Assembly (NCBI RefSeq): GCF_047303325.1
Contig: NZ_JBKBEX010000019.1
Coordinates: 1 to 64,000 of the forward strand
DNA: 64,000 nt
Origin: Polaromonas sp047303325
GTDB taxonomy: Bacteria > Pseudomonadota > Gammaproteobacteria > Burkholderiales > Burkholderiaceae_C
Reading direction: 5' to 3'
Shown here: positions 41,629-49,916 of the stretch, one piece after another
Numbering within the stretch: the stretch's first letter is position 1
How the letters are laid out: every line of letters starts with the position of its first letter
Position numbers and translations under genes: made by a program
Notes under the pieces: model-generated
Databases searched by the model: none
What the model saw: the letters and a program-made list of their open reading frames with translations, nothing else
What the model was told of the DNA's origin: nothing

Positions 41629-42195
41629 TTGGCAACTGAACAAGAACTCTCGGATTTCCTGAAAAACGTTGAAAAACGGGCTTTCAAGCGCAGCATTTAC
41701 CACGTCAGGGACGAAGAAGCTGCGCTCGACATCGTTCAGGACAGCATGATGAAGCTGGCTCAGCACTACGGCGACAAACCCGCCGCGGAGCTGCCCATGC
41801 TGTTCCAGCGCATCCTGGCCAACACCACGCTGGACTGGTTCCGCCGCCGCAAGACCCGAAACGCGCTCTTTTCCAACATGAGCGACTTCGAGTCGGCTGG
41901 GGAAGACGGAGATTTCGATCTTCTGGAAACTTTAGAGACCTTGACCAACTCAGAAGGTACGGAGAGCGCCCAAGATGCGACGGAACGGGCTCAAATATTG
42001 CGTGAGATCGAACTGCAGGTAAAGGAACTGCCGGGCCGTCAACGGGAAGCCTTTCTGATGCGTTACTGGGAGGAAATGGACGTCGCTGAAACAGCAGCCG
42101 CCATGGGCTGTTCAGAGGGTAGTGTCAAAACGCACTGTTCGCGCGCGGTTCACGCTCTTAGCAAAGCCCTGAGCGCCAAAGGTATAAAACTATGA
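41629..42195 (+). CDS. ECF-like RNA polymerase sigma factor
   Basis: A sigma-70 family factor of 188 residues. Region 2 covers about residues 8-75 (RDEEAALDIVQDSMMKLAQH and FQRILANTTLDWFRRRKTR), an acidic linker follows (DFESAGEDGDFDLLETLETL), and region 4 at the C-terminus has the helix-turn-helix LPGRQREAFLMRYWEEMDVA and AAAMGCSEGSVKTHCSRA. I prefer the TTG start at 41629, where the sequence LATEQELSDFLK begins the conserved part; an ATG at 41551 adds 26 residues of non-conserved type. The next gene starts within its stop codon (ATGA) and encodes a one-span membrane protein, suggesting a sigma/anti-sigma-like pair. Confidence 0.82.
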   Translation: MATEQELSDFLKNVEKRAFKRSIYHVRDEEAALDIVQDSMMKLAQHYGDKPAAELPMLFQRILANTTLDWFRRRKTRNALFSNMSDFESAGEDGDFDLLETLETLTNSEGTESAQDATERAQILREIELQVKELPGRQREAFLMRYWEEMDVAETAAAMGCSEGSVKTHCSRAVHALSKALSAKGIKL

Positions 42196-42638
42196 CTAAT
42201 TCACTACAAAAAAGAGCCGATATCCTGCAGGACCGCTTTGGCCTGAAAACCGCCTCCTACCTGTCAGCGGGCGCGGCAGACCTGCCTTACGACATTTCCG
42301 AGCGCCTGCGCGCCGCGCGCTTTCAGGCCGTATCCAATCGCAAAGTAGCAAAAGCCCAAACCGCTGGCAGTATTGTGGGCAATGGCGGCAGCGCGGCTCT
42401 GACCTGGGGCTCCGACGACGGCCTGAGTTGGTGGGCCCGGATCGGCTCGGTCCTGCCCCTGGTGGCTCTGGTTGTGGGCCTGCTGGTCATCAATTCCATC
42501 CAGAACGACAATCGCGCCCAGGAACTGGCCGAAGTCGACGTGGCGCTGCTCACCGACGAACTCCCGCCCGCGGCCTTTGCCGACCCCGGTTTTGTCCAGT
42601 ACCTCAAAGCAACACGCCAAGCCCCCACGGTCCAATGA
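42192..42638 (+). CDS. DUF3619 family single-span membrane protein, possible anti-sigma factor
   Basis: A 148-residue protein with a cytoplasmic N-terminal part (residues 1-85, including LQDRFGLKTASYLSAGAADL and ISERLRAARFQAVSNRKV), one membrane segment (about residues 92-110, SVLPLVALVVGLLVINSIQ) and a short acidic C-terminal tail (EVDVALLTDELPPAAFADPG). This matches the DUF3619 family of betaproteobacteria. The start overlaps the sigma-factor stop as ATGA and the stop overlaps the next start as ATGA, so the three genes are translationally coupled. The arrangement fits an anti-sigma factor, but that role is inferred. Confidence 0.75.
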   Translation: MTNSLQKRADILQDRFGLKTASYLSAGAADLPYDISERLRAARFQAVSNRKVAKAQTAGSIVGNGGSAALTWGSDDGLSWWARIGSVLPLVALVVGLLVINSIQNDNRAQELAEVDVALLTDELPPAAFADPGFVQYLKATRQAPTVQ

Positions 42639-43363
42639 CCCGTCCAGCAGGCGCCCGGCGCATCTCCCTGCCTCTTGAACCTTCAAGCCGCTTGAAGCTG
42701 CAATGGCTGTCGCTCGGGCTTGTGGCGGCCGCCCTGCTGGCTATGCCAGGCTTGGGTTTCGCCCAGGGCCCCAAACCGGCAGCCCCCGCCAGCGCGCCTG
42801 CCCCAAAACCCGCCGCAAGCGCACCCGCCAAAGCGGTCGTGTCCAAGCCCACCTGGGCGGAACTCAGCCCCATGCAGCAGAAGGCGCTCGCGCCCCTGGC
42901 TTCGAGCTGGCACGATATCAGCGAGCAGCAAAAGCGCAAATGGCTGGAAATCTCCAAAAACTACCCCTCGCTGCCGCCTGAAGGCCAGGCCAACCTGCAC
43001 AGCCGCATGAACGAATGGGTCACCCTGAGCCCCCAGCAGCGCGCCCAGGCACGGCTGAATTTCGGCAAAACCAAAGAACTCTCCAAGCAGCTCACGCCTG
43101 AAGAGAAAAAAGCCAAATGGGAAACCTACCAGGCCCTGAGCCCGGAAGAAAAACAAAAGCTGGCAGCCAAGGCCAGCCCCAAGCCCACCGGGGCCGCAAC
43201 CGCCGTCAAGCCGGTCGCCCCGCAAAAACTGGCGCCTGTTCCGCCGCACCCTGTCAAAGCCGCGAGCAAACCTGCACCTAAAATCGGTGCTTCACAACCG
43301 GTGGCAGCCGCCACGCCCGCAGCACTGCCCGCCAGCGCTCCAGGCGCCACGCCCCAGCGTTGA
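42635..43363 (+). CDS. DUF3106 family exported protein with Leu-Ser/Thr-Pro helix repeats
   Basis: A 242-residue protein with a signal peptide (LSLGLVAAALLAMPGLGFAQ), a proline/alanine-rich stretch (residues 45-80), a helical repeat region (80-170) and another Pro/Ala-rich tail. The repeat units carry LSPMQQKALAPL, ISEQQKRKWLEI, LPPEGQANLHSR, LSPQQRAQARLN, LTPEEKKAKWET and LSPEEKQKLAAK, with a period of about 20 residues. This matches DUF3106. By position it may be the periplasmic sensor or partner of the DUF3619 membrane protein and the sigma factor. Confidence 0.75.
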   Translation: MTRPAGARRISLPLEPSSRLKLQWLSLGLVAAALLAMPGLGFAQGPKPAAPASAPAPKPAASAPAKAVVSKPTWAELSPMQQKALAPLASSWHDISEQQKRKWLEISKNYPSLPPEGQANLHSRMNEWVTLSPQQRAQARLNFGKTKELSKQLTPEEKKAKWETYQALSPEEKQKLAAKASPKPTGAATAVKPVAPQKLAPVPPHPVKAASKPAPKIGASQPVAAATPAALPASAPGATPQR

Positions 43364-43442
43364 CACGCAGCCGGCGGTAGCCGGCCGGATTTATTGGCCG
43401 CTCCGGCAGTCCACTGCCCGCGAGCATTGAAGAGCGACTCAT

Positions 43443-43982
43443 TTGACAGCCACCGACACCCCCTCAATACCGTCCATCCCCCGGCGCATGGCATGCTGGA
43501 TGTACGAAGGCATGCTGATGTTCGGCGTGGTTTTTCTGGCCGGCTACCTCTTCAGCACCTTGAGCCAGACCCGCAACGCGCTGGACAACCGCCATGCGCT
43601 GCAGGCTTTTGTGTTTGTGGTTTTCGGCATCTACTTTGTCTGGTTCTGGGCCAAGGGCCAGACACTGGCGATGAAAACCTGGAACATCCGCGTGGTCGAC
43701 GTCCACGGCGCGCCCATCACCCAAAAACGCGCCCTGCTGCGCTATGTGCTGAGCTGGCTGTGGTTCCTGCCACCGCTGGCCGTCAGCTGGCTGCTGGCAT
43801 TGCCAGGTCGCGAAGGCGCCGTGCTGACGCTGGGATGGGTCGCCATCTGGGCCATCCTGGCGCGCTTTCATCCGCAAAAGCAGTTCTGGCACGACGCCTG
43901 GGCGGGAACCCGGTTGATCACATGGGTGGCCCCCGAAAAACCCCGCAGCAAAAACAAAGGCATGACAGACGCGGGTGCATAA
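43443..43982 (+). CDS. RDD family membrane protein
   Basis: A 179-residue inner-membrane protein with the RDD-domain pattern: an N-terminal RRMACWMYEGMLMFGVVFLA membrane segment, a second span near YFVWFWAKGQTLAMKTW followed by NIRVVDVHGAPITQKRALLR, and a third around WFLPPLAVSWLLAL. The tail ends FHPQKQFWHDAWAGTRLI, which is common in these proteins. The start is TTG 43443 with GAAGAG upstream; ATG 43488 would remove the conserved N-terminus. It follows the sigma/DUF3619/DUF3106 genes by 79 bases. Some RDD proteins are Na+/H+ antiporters, but function here is unknown. Confidence 0.82.
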   Translation: MTATDTPSIPSIPRRMACWMYEGMLMFGVVFLAGYLFSTLSQTRNALDNRHALQAFVFVVFGIYFVWFWAKGQTLAMKTWNIRVVDVHGAPITQKRALLRYVLSWLWFLPPLAVSWLLALPGREGAVLTLGWVAIWAILARFHPQKQFWHDAWAGTRLITWVAPEKPRSKNKGMTDAGA

Positions 43983-44018
43983 CATCAACATGCCACAAAG
44001 CTGCGCGACAATCGCCCC

Positions 44019-44471
44019 ATGCCCGAACAAGTTCCGCTTTCCGCCTCCGCGCCAGCTTCCATCAGCCCCGCCTCCGCCGCGCCCCTCGACGAGCCGGTCA
44101 ATCCCCAAAAGCACCGCAGGGGCCTGAGCCGCGTCTGGCACGCCACGGGCTACTCCATCGCCGGCCTGCGGGCCGGCTGGCATGAAACCGCATTCCGCCA
44201 GGAAGCCATCGCCTCCATCGTGCTGATACCCGCCGCCTTCTGGCTGGGCCGCAGCTGGGTGGAGACCGTGCTGCTGGCCGGCACGGTCATCCTCATCATG
44301 ATCGTGGAGCTGCTCAACACCGGTATCGAAACCGCCATAGACCGCATAGGCCCCGAGTGGCACGACCTTTCCAAGCGCGCCAAGGACATGGGCAGCGCCG
44401 CCGTCCTGCTCAGCCTGCTGCTGTGCGCGGGCACCTGGGCCATGGCGCTCTGGCAACGCTTTGCAGCATGA
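44019..44471 (+). CDS. dgkA: Diacylglycerol kinase DgkA
   Basis: Phosphorylates diacylglycerol released during membrane-derived oligosaccharide or lipopolysaccharide modification. The prokaryotic DgkA motif is clear: GLRAGWHETAFRQEAIA near residue 52, IVELLNTGIETAIDRIGPEW with the catalytic glutamate and metal ligand near residue 93, and SKRAKDMGSAAVLLSLL. Three membrane segments follow a polar N-terminal extension of about 40 residues rich in Pro, Ser and Ala, making it 150 residues instead of about 122. The stop overlaps the start of the next gene (ATGA). Confidence 0.93.
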   Translation: MPEQVPLSASAPASISPASAAPLDEPVNPQKHRRGLSRVWHATGYSIAGLRAGWHETAFRQEAIASIVLIPAAFWLGRSWVETVLLAGTVILIMIVELLNTGIETAIDRIGPEWHDLSKRAKDMGSAAVLLSLLLCAGTWAMALWQRFAA

Positions 44472-45088
44472 ACAAAGACAACACCGAAGTGACAGAAACC
44501 TCCAAACCCACCTTCTCCCTTTGCGTCTACTGCGGCTCACGCACGGGCGCCCAGCCTGAATTCGCCGCGATCGCCGCCCTCGTCGGCACCTGGATAGGCC
44601 AGCACGGCGGCCAACTGGTCTACGGCGGCGGCCGCAACGGCCTCATGGGCATACTGGCCGACGCGGCGCTCGCCGCAGGCGCGCGTGTCGTGGGGGTGAT
44701 CCCCAAGGCGCTGGTCGAAAAAGAATGGGCCCACACCGGCTGCACCGAACTGCACGTCGTGGAAAACATGCACGAGCGCAAACGCATCATGGCCGAACAT
44801 GCCGACGCCTTCCTGGCCCTGCCCGGCGGCATAGGCACGCTCGAAGAATTTTTTGAAGTCTGGACCTGGCGCCAGCTGGGCTACCACGACAAGCCGGTCG
44901 GCTTGCTCAACATGGGCGGCTACTACGACAGCCTGCTGGCTTTCCTGGCCTCATCGGTGAAAGCCGGCTTCATGAACGACTGGCTGATGGACCTGATACG
45001 CACCGGCAGCGAGGCGGAGCCTCTGCTCGAAACCCTGGTGCAGACGGCCGGCATGACGCCAGCCGCCACCCGCCTCGACCAGATTTAA
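44468..45088 (+). CDS. LOG family (TIGR00730) protein, putative nucleoside-monophosphate phosphoribohydrolase
   Basis: A Rossmann-fold protein of 206 residues that in related species hydrolyses cytokinin riboside monophosphates or AMP. The nucleotide loop GGGRNGLMGILADAAL and the signature LPGGIGTLEEFFEVWTW (PGGXGTXXE) are intact, as is the arginine in HERKRIMAEHADAFLALP. It overlaps dgkA by four bases and is likely coupled to it. The real substrate in this bacterium is unknown. Confidence 0.9.
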   Translation: MNKDNTEVTETSKPTFSLCVYCGSRTGAQPEFAAIAALVGTWIGQHGGQLVYGGGRNGLMGILADAALAAGARVVGVIPKALVEKEWAHTGCTELHVVENMHERKRIMAEHADAFLALPGGIGTLEEFFEVWTWRQLGYHDKPVGLLNMGGYYDSLLAFLASSVKAGFMNDWLMDLIRTGSEAEPLLETLVQTAGMTPAATRLDQI

Positions 45089-45104
45089 TCGGCTTGGCGG
45101 CCCG

Positions 45105-45443
45105 TCAGACCGCAGCTTCGTCCTCTTCCCCAGTGCGGATGCGTACAACGCGTTCGACGCTGGTGATGAAAATCTTGCCGTCGCCGATCTTGCCGGTGCG
45201 CGCGGCGCGCACGATGGCATCCACGCAGCGCTCCACGTCCTCGGTTTTCACGACGACTTCGACCTTGACCTTGGGCAGGAAGTCGACCACGTACTCGGCA
45301 CCGCGATACAGCTCGGTGTGGCCTTTCTGGCGGCCGAAACCCTTGACTTCAGTGACGGTCAAGCCCGTCACGCCGCATTCGGCCAAAGCCTCGCGGACTT
45401 CTTCGAGTTTGAAAGGCTTGAGGACGGCGGTAATTTGTTTCAC
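45105..45443 (-). CDS. glnB: Nitrogen regulatory protein P-II (GlnB/GlnK)
   Basis: Signal protein that binds ATP, ADP and 2-oxoglutarate and is uridylylated by GlnD. The sequence has 112 residues, the standard size, beginning VKQITAVLKPFKLEEVREAL. The T-loop tyrosine Y51 is in GHTELYRGAEYVVDF, and the C-terminal signature GKIGDGKIFI is present. The start is GTG at 45443 with GGAG seven bases upstream. It lies downstream of nadE on the same strand, separated by a GC-rich repeat; nadE-glnB is a common pair in Burkholderiales and suggests that glutamine-dependent NAD synthesis is tied to nitrogen status. Confidence 0.95.
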   Translation of the reverse strand: MKQITAVLKPFKLEEVREALAECGVTGLTVTEVKGFGRQKGHTELYRGAEYVVDFLPKVKVEVVVKTEDVERCVDAIVRAARTGKIGDGKIFITSVERVVRIRTGEEDEAAV

Positions 45444-45504
45444 TGAATATCTCCGGTAGTTAAAAAATAAGGCCCCCACGCTCCCCACTGCGTGTGGTTC
45501 GCTG

Positions 45505-45552
45505 CCCCCCCGAGGGGGCCGCCCGCCTGCGGCCCGGCAAAGCCGGTTCCGC
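45505..45552. repeat. GC-rich dispersed repeat, copy 2
   Basis: A run of seven C followed by GAGGGGGCC, then a block ending GCCGGTTCCGC, lies between nadE and glnB. It matches the reverse complement of the element at 9654-9725 over about 38 bases. The GGCCCGGC/GCCGG part can form a hairpin. It probably belongs to a genome-wide intergenic repeat family of Comamonadaceae. Confidence 0.6.
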
Positions 45553-45590
45553 GGCTCATGCTGGTATGGGAGGAGGCATCCCGTGCTTTT

Positions 45591-47279
45591 TTACTGTCTA
45601 AATTTACTCGTAATAGGATAGCGCCAATCCTTGCCGAAGCTCCTGTGGGTGACCCTGATGCCCACGGGCGCCTGCCGGCGTTTGTATTCGTTGATTCGGA
45701 TCAGTTGCGCCACGCGCACGACCAACCCGCGGTCAAATCCGGCAGCGACGATGGCGTCCACGCCCTGGTCGTTCTCCATGTACCGCTCCAGTATGGCGTC
45801 CAGTACCTCATAGGGCGGCAGGCTGTCCTGGTCGGTCTGGTCGGGCCGCAGCTCGGCGCTGGGCGGGCGCGTGATGATGCGCTCGGGAATCGGGTTGCTG
45901 CCGGTGCCGTAAGGGTCGTTGGCATTGCGCCAGCGCGCCAGCCGGAACACCGAGGTCTTGAGCACGTCCTTGATGACCGCGAAGCCGCCAGCCATGTCGC
46001 CGTACAGCGTGCAATAGCCGGTGGCCATCTCGCTCTTGTTGCCGGTGGTCAGCACGATGGAGCCGAACTTGTTGGACAGCGCCATCAAAAACACGCCGCG
46101 TATGCGCGCCTGGATGTTTTCCTCGGTCGTGTCTTCCTTCCGGCCCTTGAACTCGCCGGCCAGCGAGGCCTTGAAGGCCTCGAACTCGGGCACGATGGAT
46201 ATCTCGTCGTAGCGCACCTTCACCCGCTCGGCCATCTCGCGCGCGTCTATCCACGAAATATCGGCGGTATAGGGCGAAGGCATCATCACCGCGCGCACCT
46301 TGTCCGCGCCCAGCGCATCCACCGCGATCGCCAGCACCAGGGCCGAGTCGATGCCACCCGACAGGCCCAGGATCGCTCCCGGAAAACCGTTTTTGCCCAG
46401 GTAGTCGCGCACGCCCAGCACCAGCGCGTCCCACAGGTCGGCCTCGGGGCTGCGCTCGGCCGCGGTAGCCGCAGCCAGTGTGACCGCCCCCCCCGTGCGC
46501 TCGGCACGGATGGCAAACAGCTTTTCCTTGAAACTCTCGGCCCGCCCGGCCAGCGTGCCGTCGGCCTGCAGCGCAAAAGAGCGCCCTTCAAACACGATTT
46601 CGTCCTGCCCGCCCACCAGGTGGGCATAAACCAGCGGCAAGCCGGTGGCCAGGCAGCGGTTTTGCATCATCTGCTCGCGCTCGCCGCCCTTGCCCACATG
46701 GAAAGGCGAGGCATTGATGACCACCAGCAGCTCGGCGCCGGCCTCCCTGGCCAGGCGCGCCGGCTCTTCGAACCAGGCGTCTTCACAGATCAGCAGGCCT
46801 ATGCTGATGGCCTCGTCGCCCTCCCCGGCCTGGAACACGCAAATACCCTGGCCCGGCGTGAAGTAACGGCGCTCGTCAAATACCTGGTAATTGGGCAGTT
46901 CGCGCTTGGCGTAGCTTTCGATGACGCGGCCCTCGCGCAGCACCCGAGCGGCGTTGTGGCGCTGCTGCACCTCCACGCTTTTGGTGCGCAAGCCCTTGCC
47001 GTTGTCGCCGTGGGTGGGCGTGCCCACCACCACCGTCAGGCCTTTTAACCCGGCCAGCTCGCGGGCCACTTGATTCACGGCATCATCACAGGCCTGGATG
47101 AAAGAGGGACGTAAAAACAGGTCTTCAGCCGCATAACCGCAAATGGCCAGTTCGGGTGTCAGCACCAGCCGCACACCGTCCTGGTAGGCGGCGCGAGCCG
47201 CCTCGATGATCTTTTGCGCATTGCCCGGCATGTCTCCCACGCAGTAGTTCAGTTGGGCAACGCAGATTTTGAGTGGCAT
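45591..47279 (-). CDS. nadE: Glutamine-dependent NAD(+) synthetase NadE
   Basis: Last step of NAD synthesis: amidation of deamido-NAD using ammonia from glutamine. The N-terminal nitrilase-type glutaminase (residues 1-260) carries the catalytic triad glutamate in TPELAICGYAAEDLF, and cysteine in SIGLLICEDAWFEEPARLA. The synthetase domain has the PP-loop GLSGGIDSALVLAIA near residue 290 and TGNKSEMATGYCTLYGDMAG. Total length 562 residues. I start at ATG 47279 where MPLKICVAQLNYCVGD begins; only 24 bases separate it from the divergent gene at 47304. Confidence 0.95.
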   Translation of the reverse strand: MPLKICVAQLNYCVGDMPGNAQKIIEAARAAYQDGVRLVLTPELAICGYAAEDLFLRPSFIQACDDAVNQVARELAGLKGLTVVVGTPTHGDNGKGLRTKSVEVQQRHNAARVLREGRVIESYAKRELPNYQVFDERRYFTPGQGICVFQAGEGDEAISIGLLICEDAWFEEPARLAREAGAELLVVINASPFHVGKGGEREQMMQNRCLATGLPLVYAHLVGGQDEIVFEGRSFALQADGTLAGRAESFKEKLFAIRAERTGGAVTLAAATAAERSPEADLWDALVLGVRDYLGKNGFPGAILGLSGGIDSALVLAIAVDALGADKVRAVMMPSPYTADISWIDAREMAERVKVRYDEISIVPEFEAFKASLAGEFKGRKEDTTEENIQARIRGVFLMALSNKFGSIVLTTGNKSEMATGYCTLYGDMAGGFAVIKDVLKTSVFRLARWRNANDPYGTGSNPIPERIITRPPSAELRPDQTDQDSLPPYEVLDAILERYMENDQGVDAIVAAGFDRGLVVRVAQLIRINEYKRRQAPVGIRVTHRSFGKDWRYPITSKFRQ

Positions 47280-47303
47280 GTAGAAGTAAAACCCCAAAAA
47301 CAC

Positions 47304-48536
47304 GTGAAAAAAGACTCAAACGATTATGTCATCCGCGTGATGGATTCGCCGCTGAAGGTGAATGCCTCCGAGTGGAACGCCCTGCTGGCGGCGCAAAGCC
47401 CCGGCGAAGCCGCCAACCCCTTCATGCGCCACGAGTACCTGGCCGCGCTGCACGAAAGCGGCAGCGCCACCCCAGAGACCGGCTGGACGCCTCGCTTTGT
47501 CACCCTCTGGCAGGGCCATACCCTGGCCGGTGCCTGCCCGCTTTACCTCAAGGCCCACTCCTACGGCGAATACGTGTTCGACTGGGCCTGGGCCAATGCC
47601 TACCAGCAGCACGGTCTCAACTACTACCCCAAGGCCGTGGCCGCCGTGCCCTTCACGCCCGTGCCGGGCGCCCGGCTGCTGGCGCGCACGGCTGCCGAGC
47701 GCACGCTGCTGGTCAAGGCGCTGCTTGCCTTGTGCACGGAAGAAGCGCTCTCATCCTTGCATTTGCTGTTTACTGCCGATGAAGATGTCGCCGCTTGCGA
47801 AGAAGCCGGCCTCATGCTGCGCCACACAGTCCAATTCCACTGGACTGCGCCGCCCGCCGGCTACCGTGACTTCGACGACTTCCTGATGTCGCTGAACCAG
47901 GAAAAGCGCAAAAAAATCCGCCAGGAGCGCCGCAAGGTGCACGATGCCGGCATCCGCTTTCGCTGGTCCCTGGGCAAGGACATCAGCCGGGATGACTGGG
48001 ATTTTTTCTACCGTTGCTATGAACGTACCTACTATGAGCACGGCAACGCACCCTACCTCAGCCGAGACTTCTTCCAGCGCATGCAGGACACCATGCCGGA
48101 GAACTGGCTGCTGTTTATTGCCGAAGGCGATGCTGGTGGAAAGCGTCGTCCTATCGCAGCCAGCCTGATCGCGGTCAGCGCGGCTCCGGCCAATTCGGCA
48201 AACACCGAAGCTCCCCCGCTGGCCGCCTACGGCCGCTACTGGGGCGCCCTGGCCCGCGTCGACTGCCTGCACTTCGAAGCCTGTTACTACCAGCCGCTGC
48301 AGTGGTGCATAGAGCACGGCTACCAGCGCTTTGAGGGCGGCGCCCAGGGCGAGCACAAAATGGCACGCGCCCTGCTGCCCGTCAAGACCACCAGCGCCCA
48401 CTGGCTGGCCCATCCCTCCTTCGCCGACGCCGTGGAGCGTTTCCTGGAACGCGAAGGCGCCGGCATCCAGAGTTATATGGACGAGCTGGAGCGGCGCAAC
48501 CCGTTCAGGCGCGCCGGGCCGGCCGCCGCAGCCTGA
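47304..48536 (+). CDS. FemAB/GNAT-like protein (peptidogalycan biosynthesis family)
   Basis: A 410-residue protein of the PF04339-type family, related to FemAB acyltransferases that transfer amino acids onto cell-wall precursors. It begins DYVIRVMDSPLKVNASEWNA and NPFMRHEYLAALHESGS, has the basic helix LNQEKRKKIRQERRKVHDAG near residue 200, and ends HFEACYYQPLQWCIEHGYQR with FEGGAQGEHKMARALLP. The start is GTG 47304, with ATG 47340 as the alternative. The role has not been established experimentally; a GNAT-type transferase is the best inference. It is divergent from nadE with a 24-base gap, so their promoters must overlap the coding regions. Confidence 0.8.
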   Translation: MKKDSNDYVIRVMDSPLKVNASEWNALLAAQSPGEAANPFMRHEYLAALHESGSATPETGWTPRFVTLWQGHTLAGACPLYLKAHSYGEYVFDWAWANAYQQHGLNYYPKAVAAVPFTPVPGARLLARTAAERTLLVKALLALCTEEALSSLHLLFTADEDVAACEEAGLMLRHTVQFHWTAPPAGYRDFDDFLMSLNQEKRKKIRQERRKVHDAGIRFRWSLGKDISRDDWDFFYRCYERTYYEHGNAPYLSRDFFQRMQDTMPENWLLFIAEGDAGGKRRPIAASLIAVSAAPANSANTEAPPLAAYGRYWGALARVDCLHFEACYYQPLQWCIEHGYQRFEGGAQGEHKMARALLPVKTTSAHWLAHPSFADAVERFLEREGAGIQSYMDELERRNPFRRAGPAAAA

Positions 48537-48629
48537 GAAAACACCACGATTTCAGCGCCGCAGGGTCTTTCCTCCGATTGCGCGCCACGTAGGCGAGCGG
48601 TGCTATAAATCCCTCCAAAGGACATTCCC

Positions 48630-48974
48630 ATGAGCAACACCCACGATGCACCTCGGGGCCAATTCCAGGGCCAATACAAAGTCAACCTGGTCGAGTGCCC
48701 CACCCTCAGCGCCGAGCAGCGCGCCGCCGCCGAGCTGCGCTTTCGCATGGCGCTTGAATTCGCCGTGGGCGGACCGGAATATGTGCTGCCCTCCCTTCAG
48801 GCCTATATGCTGGCGCAGACCCTGAACGAAGGCCTGCCGCTGCAAGGTGCCTCGCAGGCCGAAGAGCAGGTCATCGCGCTGTGGGAAAACGCCGAGACAG
48901 ATGCCATCCTGGCCGCCATGCGGCCCTTGGGCGATAACCTGGACAACGCGCGCTTCGAGATTCTTCCGCTCTGA
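48630..48974 (+). CDS. Conserved hypothetical protein, 114 residues
   Basis: I do not recognise this family. The protein is soluble, acidic and largely helical, with no signal peptide or membrane segment. Visible features are NLVECPTLSAEQRAAAELRF in the first half and ALWENAETDAILAAMRPLG near the C-terminus. A TATAAA-like box lies about 25 bases upstream and CAAAGGA precedes the ATG, so it appears to have its own promoter. It is 25 bases before the probable nuclease gene at 49000 and may be cotranscribed with it. The clean ribosome site and G+C-rich third positions support a real gene. Confidence 0.7.
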   Translation: MSNTHDAPRGQFQGQYKVNLVECPTLSAEQRAAAELRFRMALEFAVGGPEYVLPSLQAYMLAQTLNEGLPLQGASQAEEQVIALWENAETDAILAAMRPLGDNLDNARFEILPL

Positions 48975-48999
48975 ATCCCGGCATGCCGACACCCACACC

Positions 49000-49806
49000 A
49001 TGAACAGCGCCGCCCTCCCGCTTCCAGGCGCCCCGGCATCCGCCGCACCTGCCGCAAACGACAGCGCCCTCGGCACACCGCCGCCACTGGGCCGCCCCCA
49101 TGCCCGGCGCCTGCGCGAGGTCTACCGTTCCGCCGGATGGCCCTGCCAGGACCTGCTGGAGATCGAACTACTCGCCACCGGCATGCTGCAGCGTGTGGCC
49201 GGGCCCGCGGGCCATGAAACCCTGCGCGTCACCGATGCGGGCATTGCCTACCTGGCGGCCACACTGCTGCGCAACCGCTCGGCATTGTCCAAACATGAAG
49301 CGCTGGTCGAGCAGGTCGCACGCGAAATGGTGCGTGCCGGCCGCATCGCCTGGCGCGGCCTGGGCCTGCGCGCCCAGTTGCCGCCGGAAACCGAAGACGG
49401 CAAGGCGCGCTGGTGCGTCGTTCGACCCGACGTGTTTTCCATCCGCAACACCACAGTCCAAGAATATGTGGACCCCATCGTCCACGAGATCAAGGTGCAC
49501 CGCTCCGATTTGCTGGGCGACCTGCGCCGCCCCGAAAAGCGCGCCGCCTACCTGGACCTGGGCGGCGAATGCTGGTACGTGTTGGGCTGCGATGCCAAAG
49601 GCCGGCCCATAGGCGCGGCCGACGAGGTTCCGGCCGAATGCGGCGTGATGGTGGTCGAGGGCCAGCGCCTCGTCGTAGCCCGCGCAGCGCCACGGCGCTC
49701 GCGCCAGGCCTTGCCCCTGGGAGTGTGGATGGCGCTGGCCAAGGGGACACCGGTGGCCGGGCTCAATGACGATGAGCAAGGGATGCTGGGCGACTGCGAA
49801 GCTTGA
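49000..49806 (+). CDS. Probable MmcB-like PD-(D/E)xK nuclease with N-terminal winged helix
   Basis: A 268-residue protein not obviously named. Residues 34-90 resemble a winged helix (LREVYRSAGWPCQDLLEIEL and LRVTDAGIAYLAATLL). Residues 138-230 match the pattern of MmcB/PF06319-type DNA-repair nucleases: VRPDVFSIR with D144, then HEIKVHRSDLLGDLRRPEKR with E163-x-K165, a YLDLGGECWYVL strand, and VPAECGVMVVEG. These supply the D...ExK triad of the PD-(D/E)xK fold. The family assignment is by eye. If right, the protein is a DNA endonuclease possibly linked to repair. It follows the 114-residue gene by 25 bases. The real start may be a little further downstream because the first 30 residues are low complexity. 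Confidence 0.55.
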   Translation: MNSAALPLPGAPASAAPAANDSALGTPPPLGRPHARRLREVYRSAGWPCQDLLEIELLATGMLQRVAGPAGHETLRVTDAGIAYLAATLLRNRSALSKHEALVEQVAREMVRAGRIAWRGLGLRAQLPPETEDGKARWCVVRPDVFSIRNTTVQEYVDPIVHEIKVHRSDLLGDLRRPEKRAAYLDLGGECWYVLGCDAKGRPIGAADEVPAECGVMVVEGQRLVVARAAPRRSRQALPLGVWMALAKGTPVAGLNDDEQGMLGDCEA

Positions 49807-49916
49807 ACGCGATCGCGGCCGCGCGCTGAGCCCGGCGCGACAGCCGCGGCTACGGCAAACCCTAGTGCCGCGGCCCGGCCCGCTCGGTTAAGGTCTCCCC
49901 CACGGAGACAACAACC

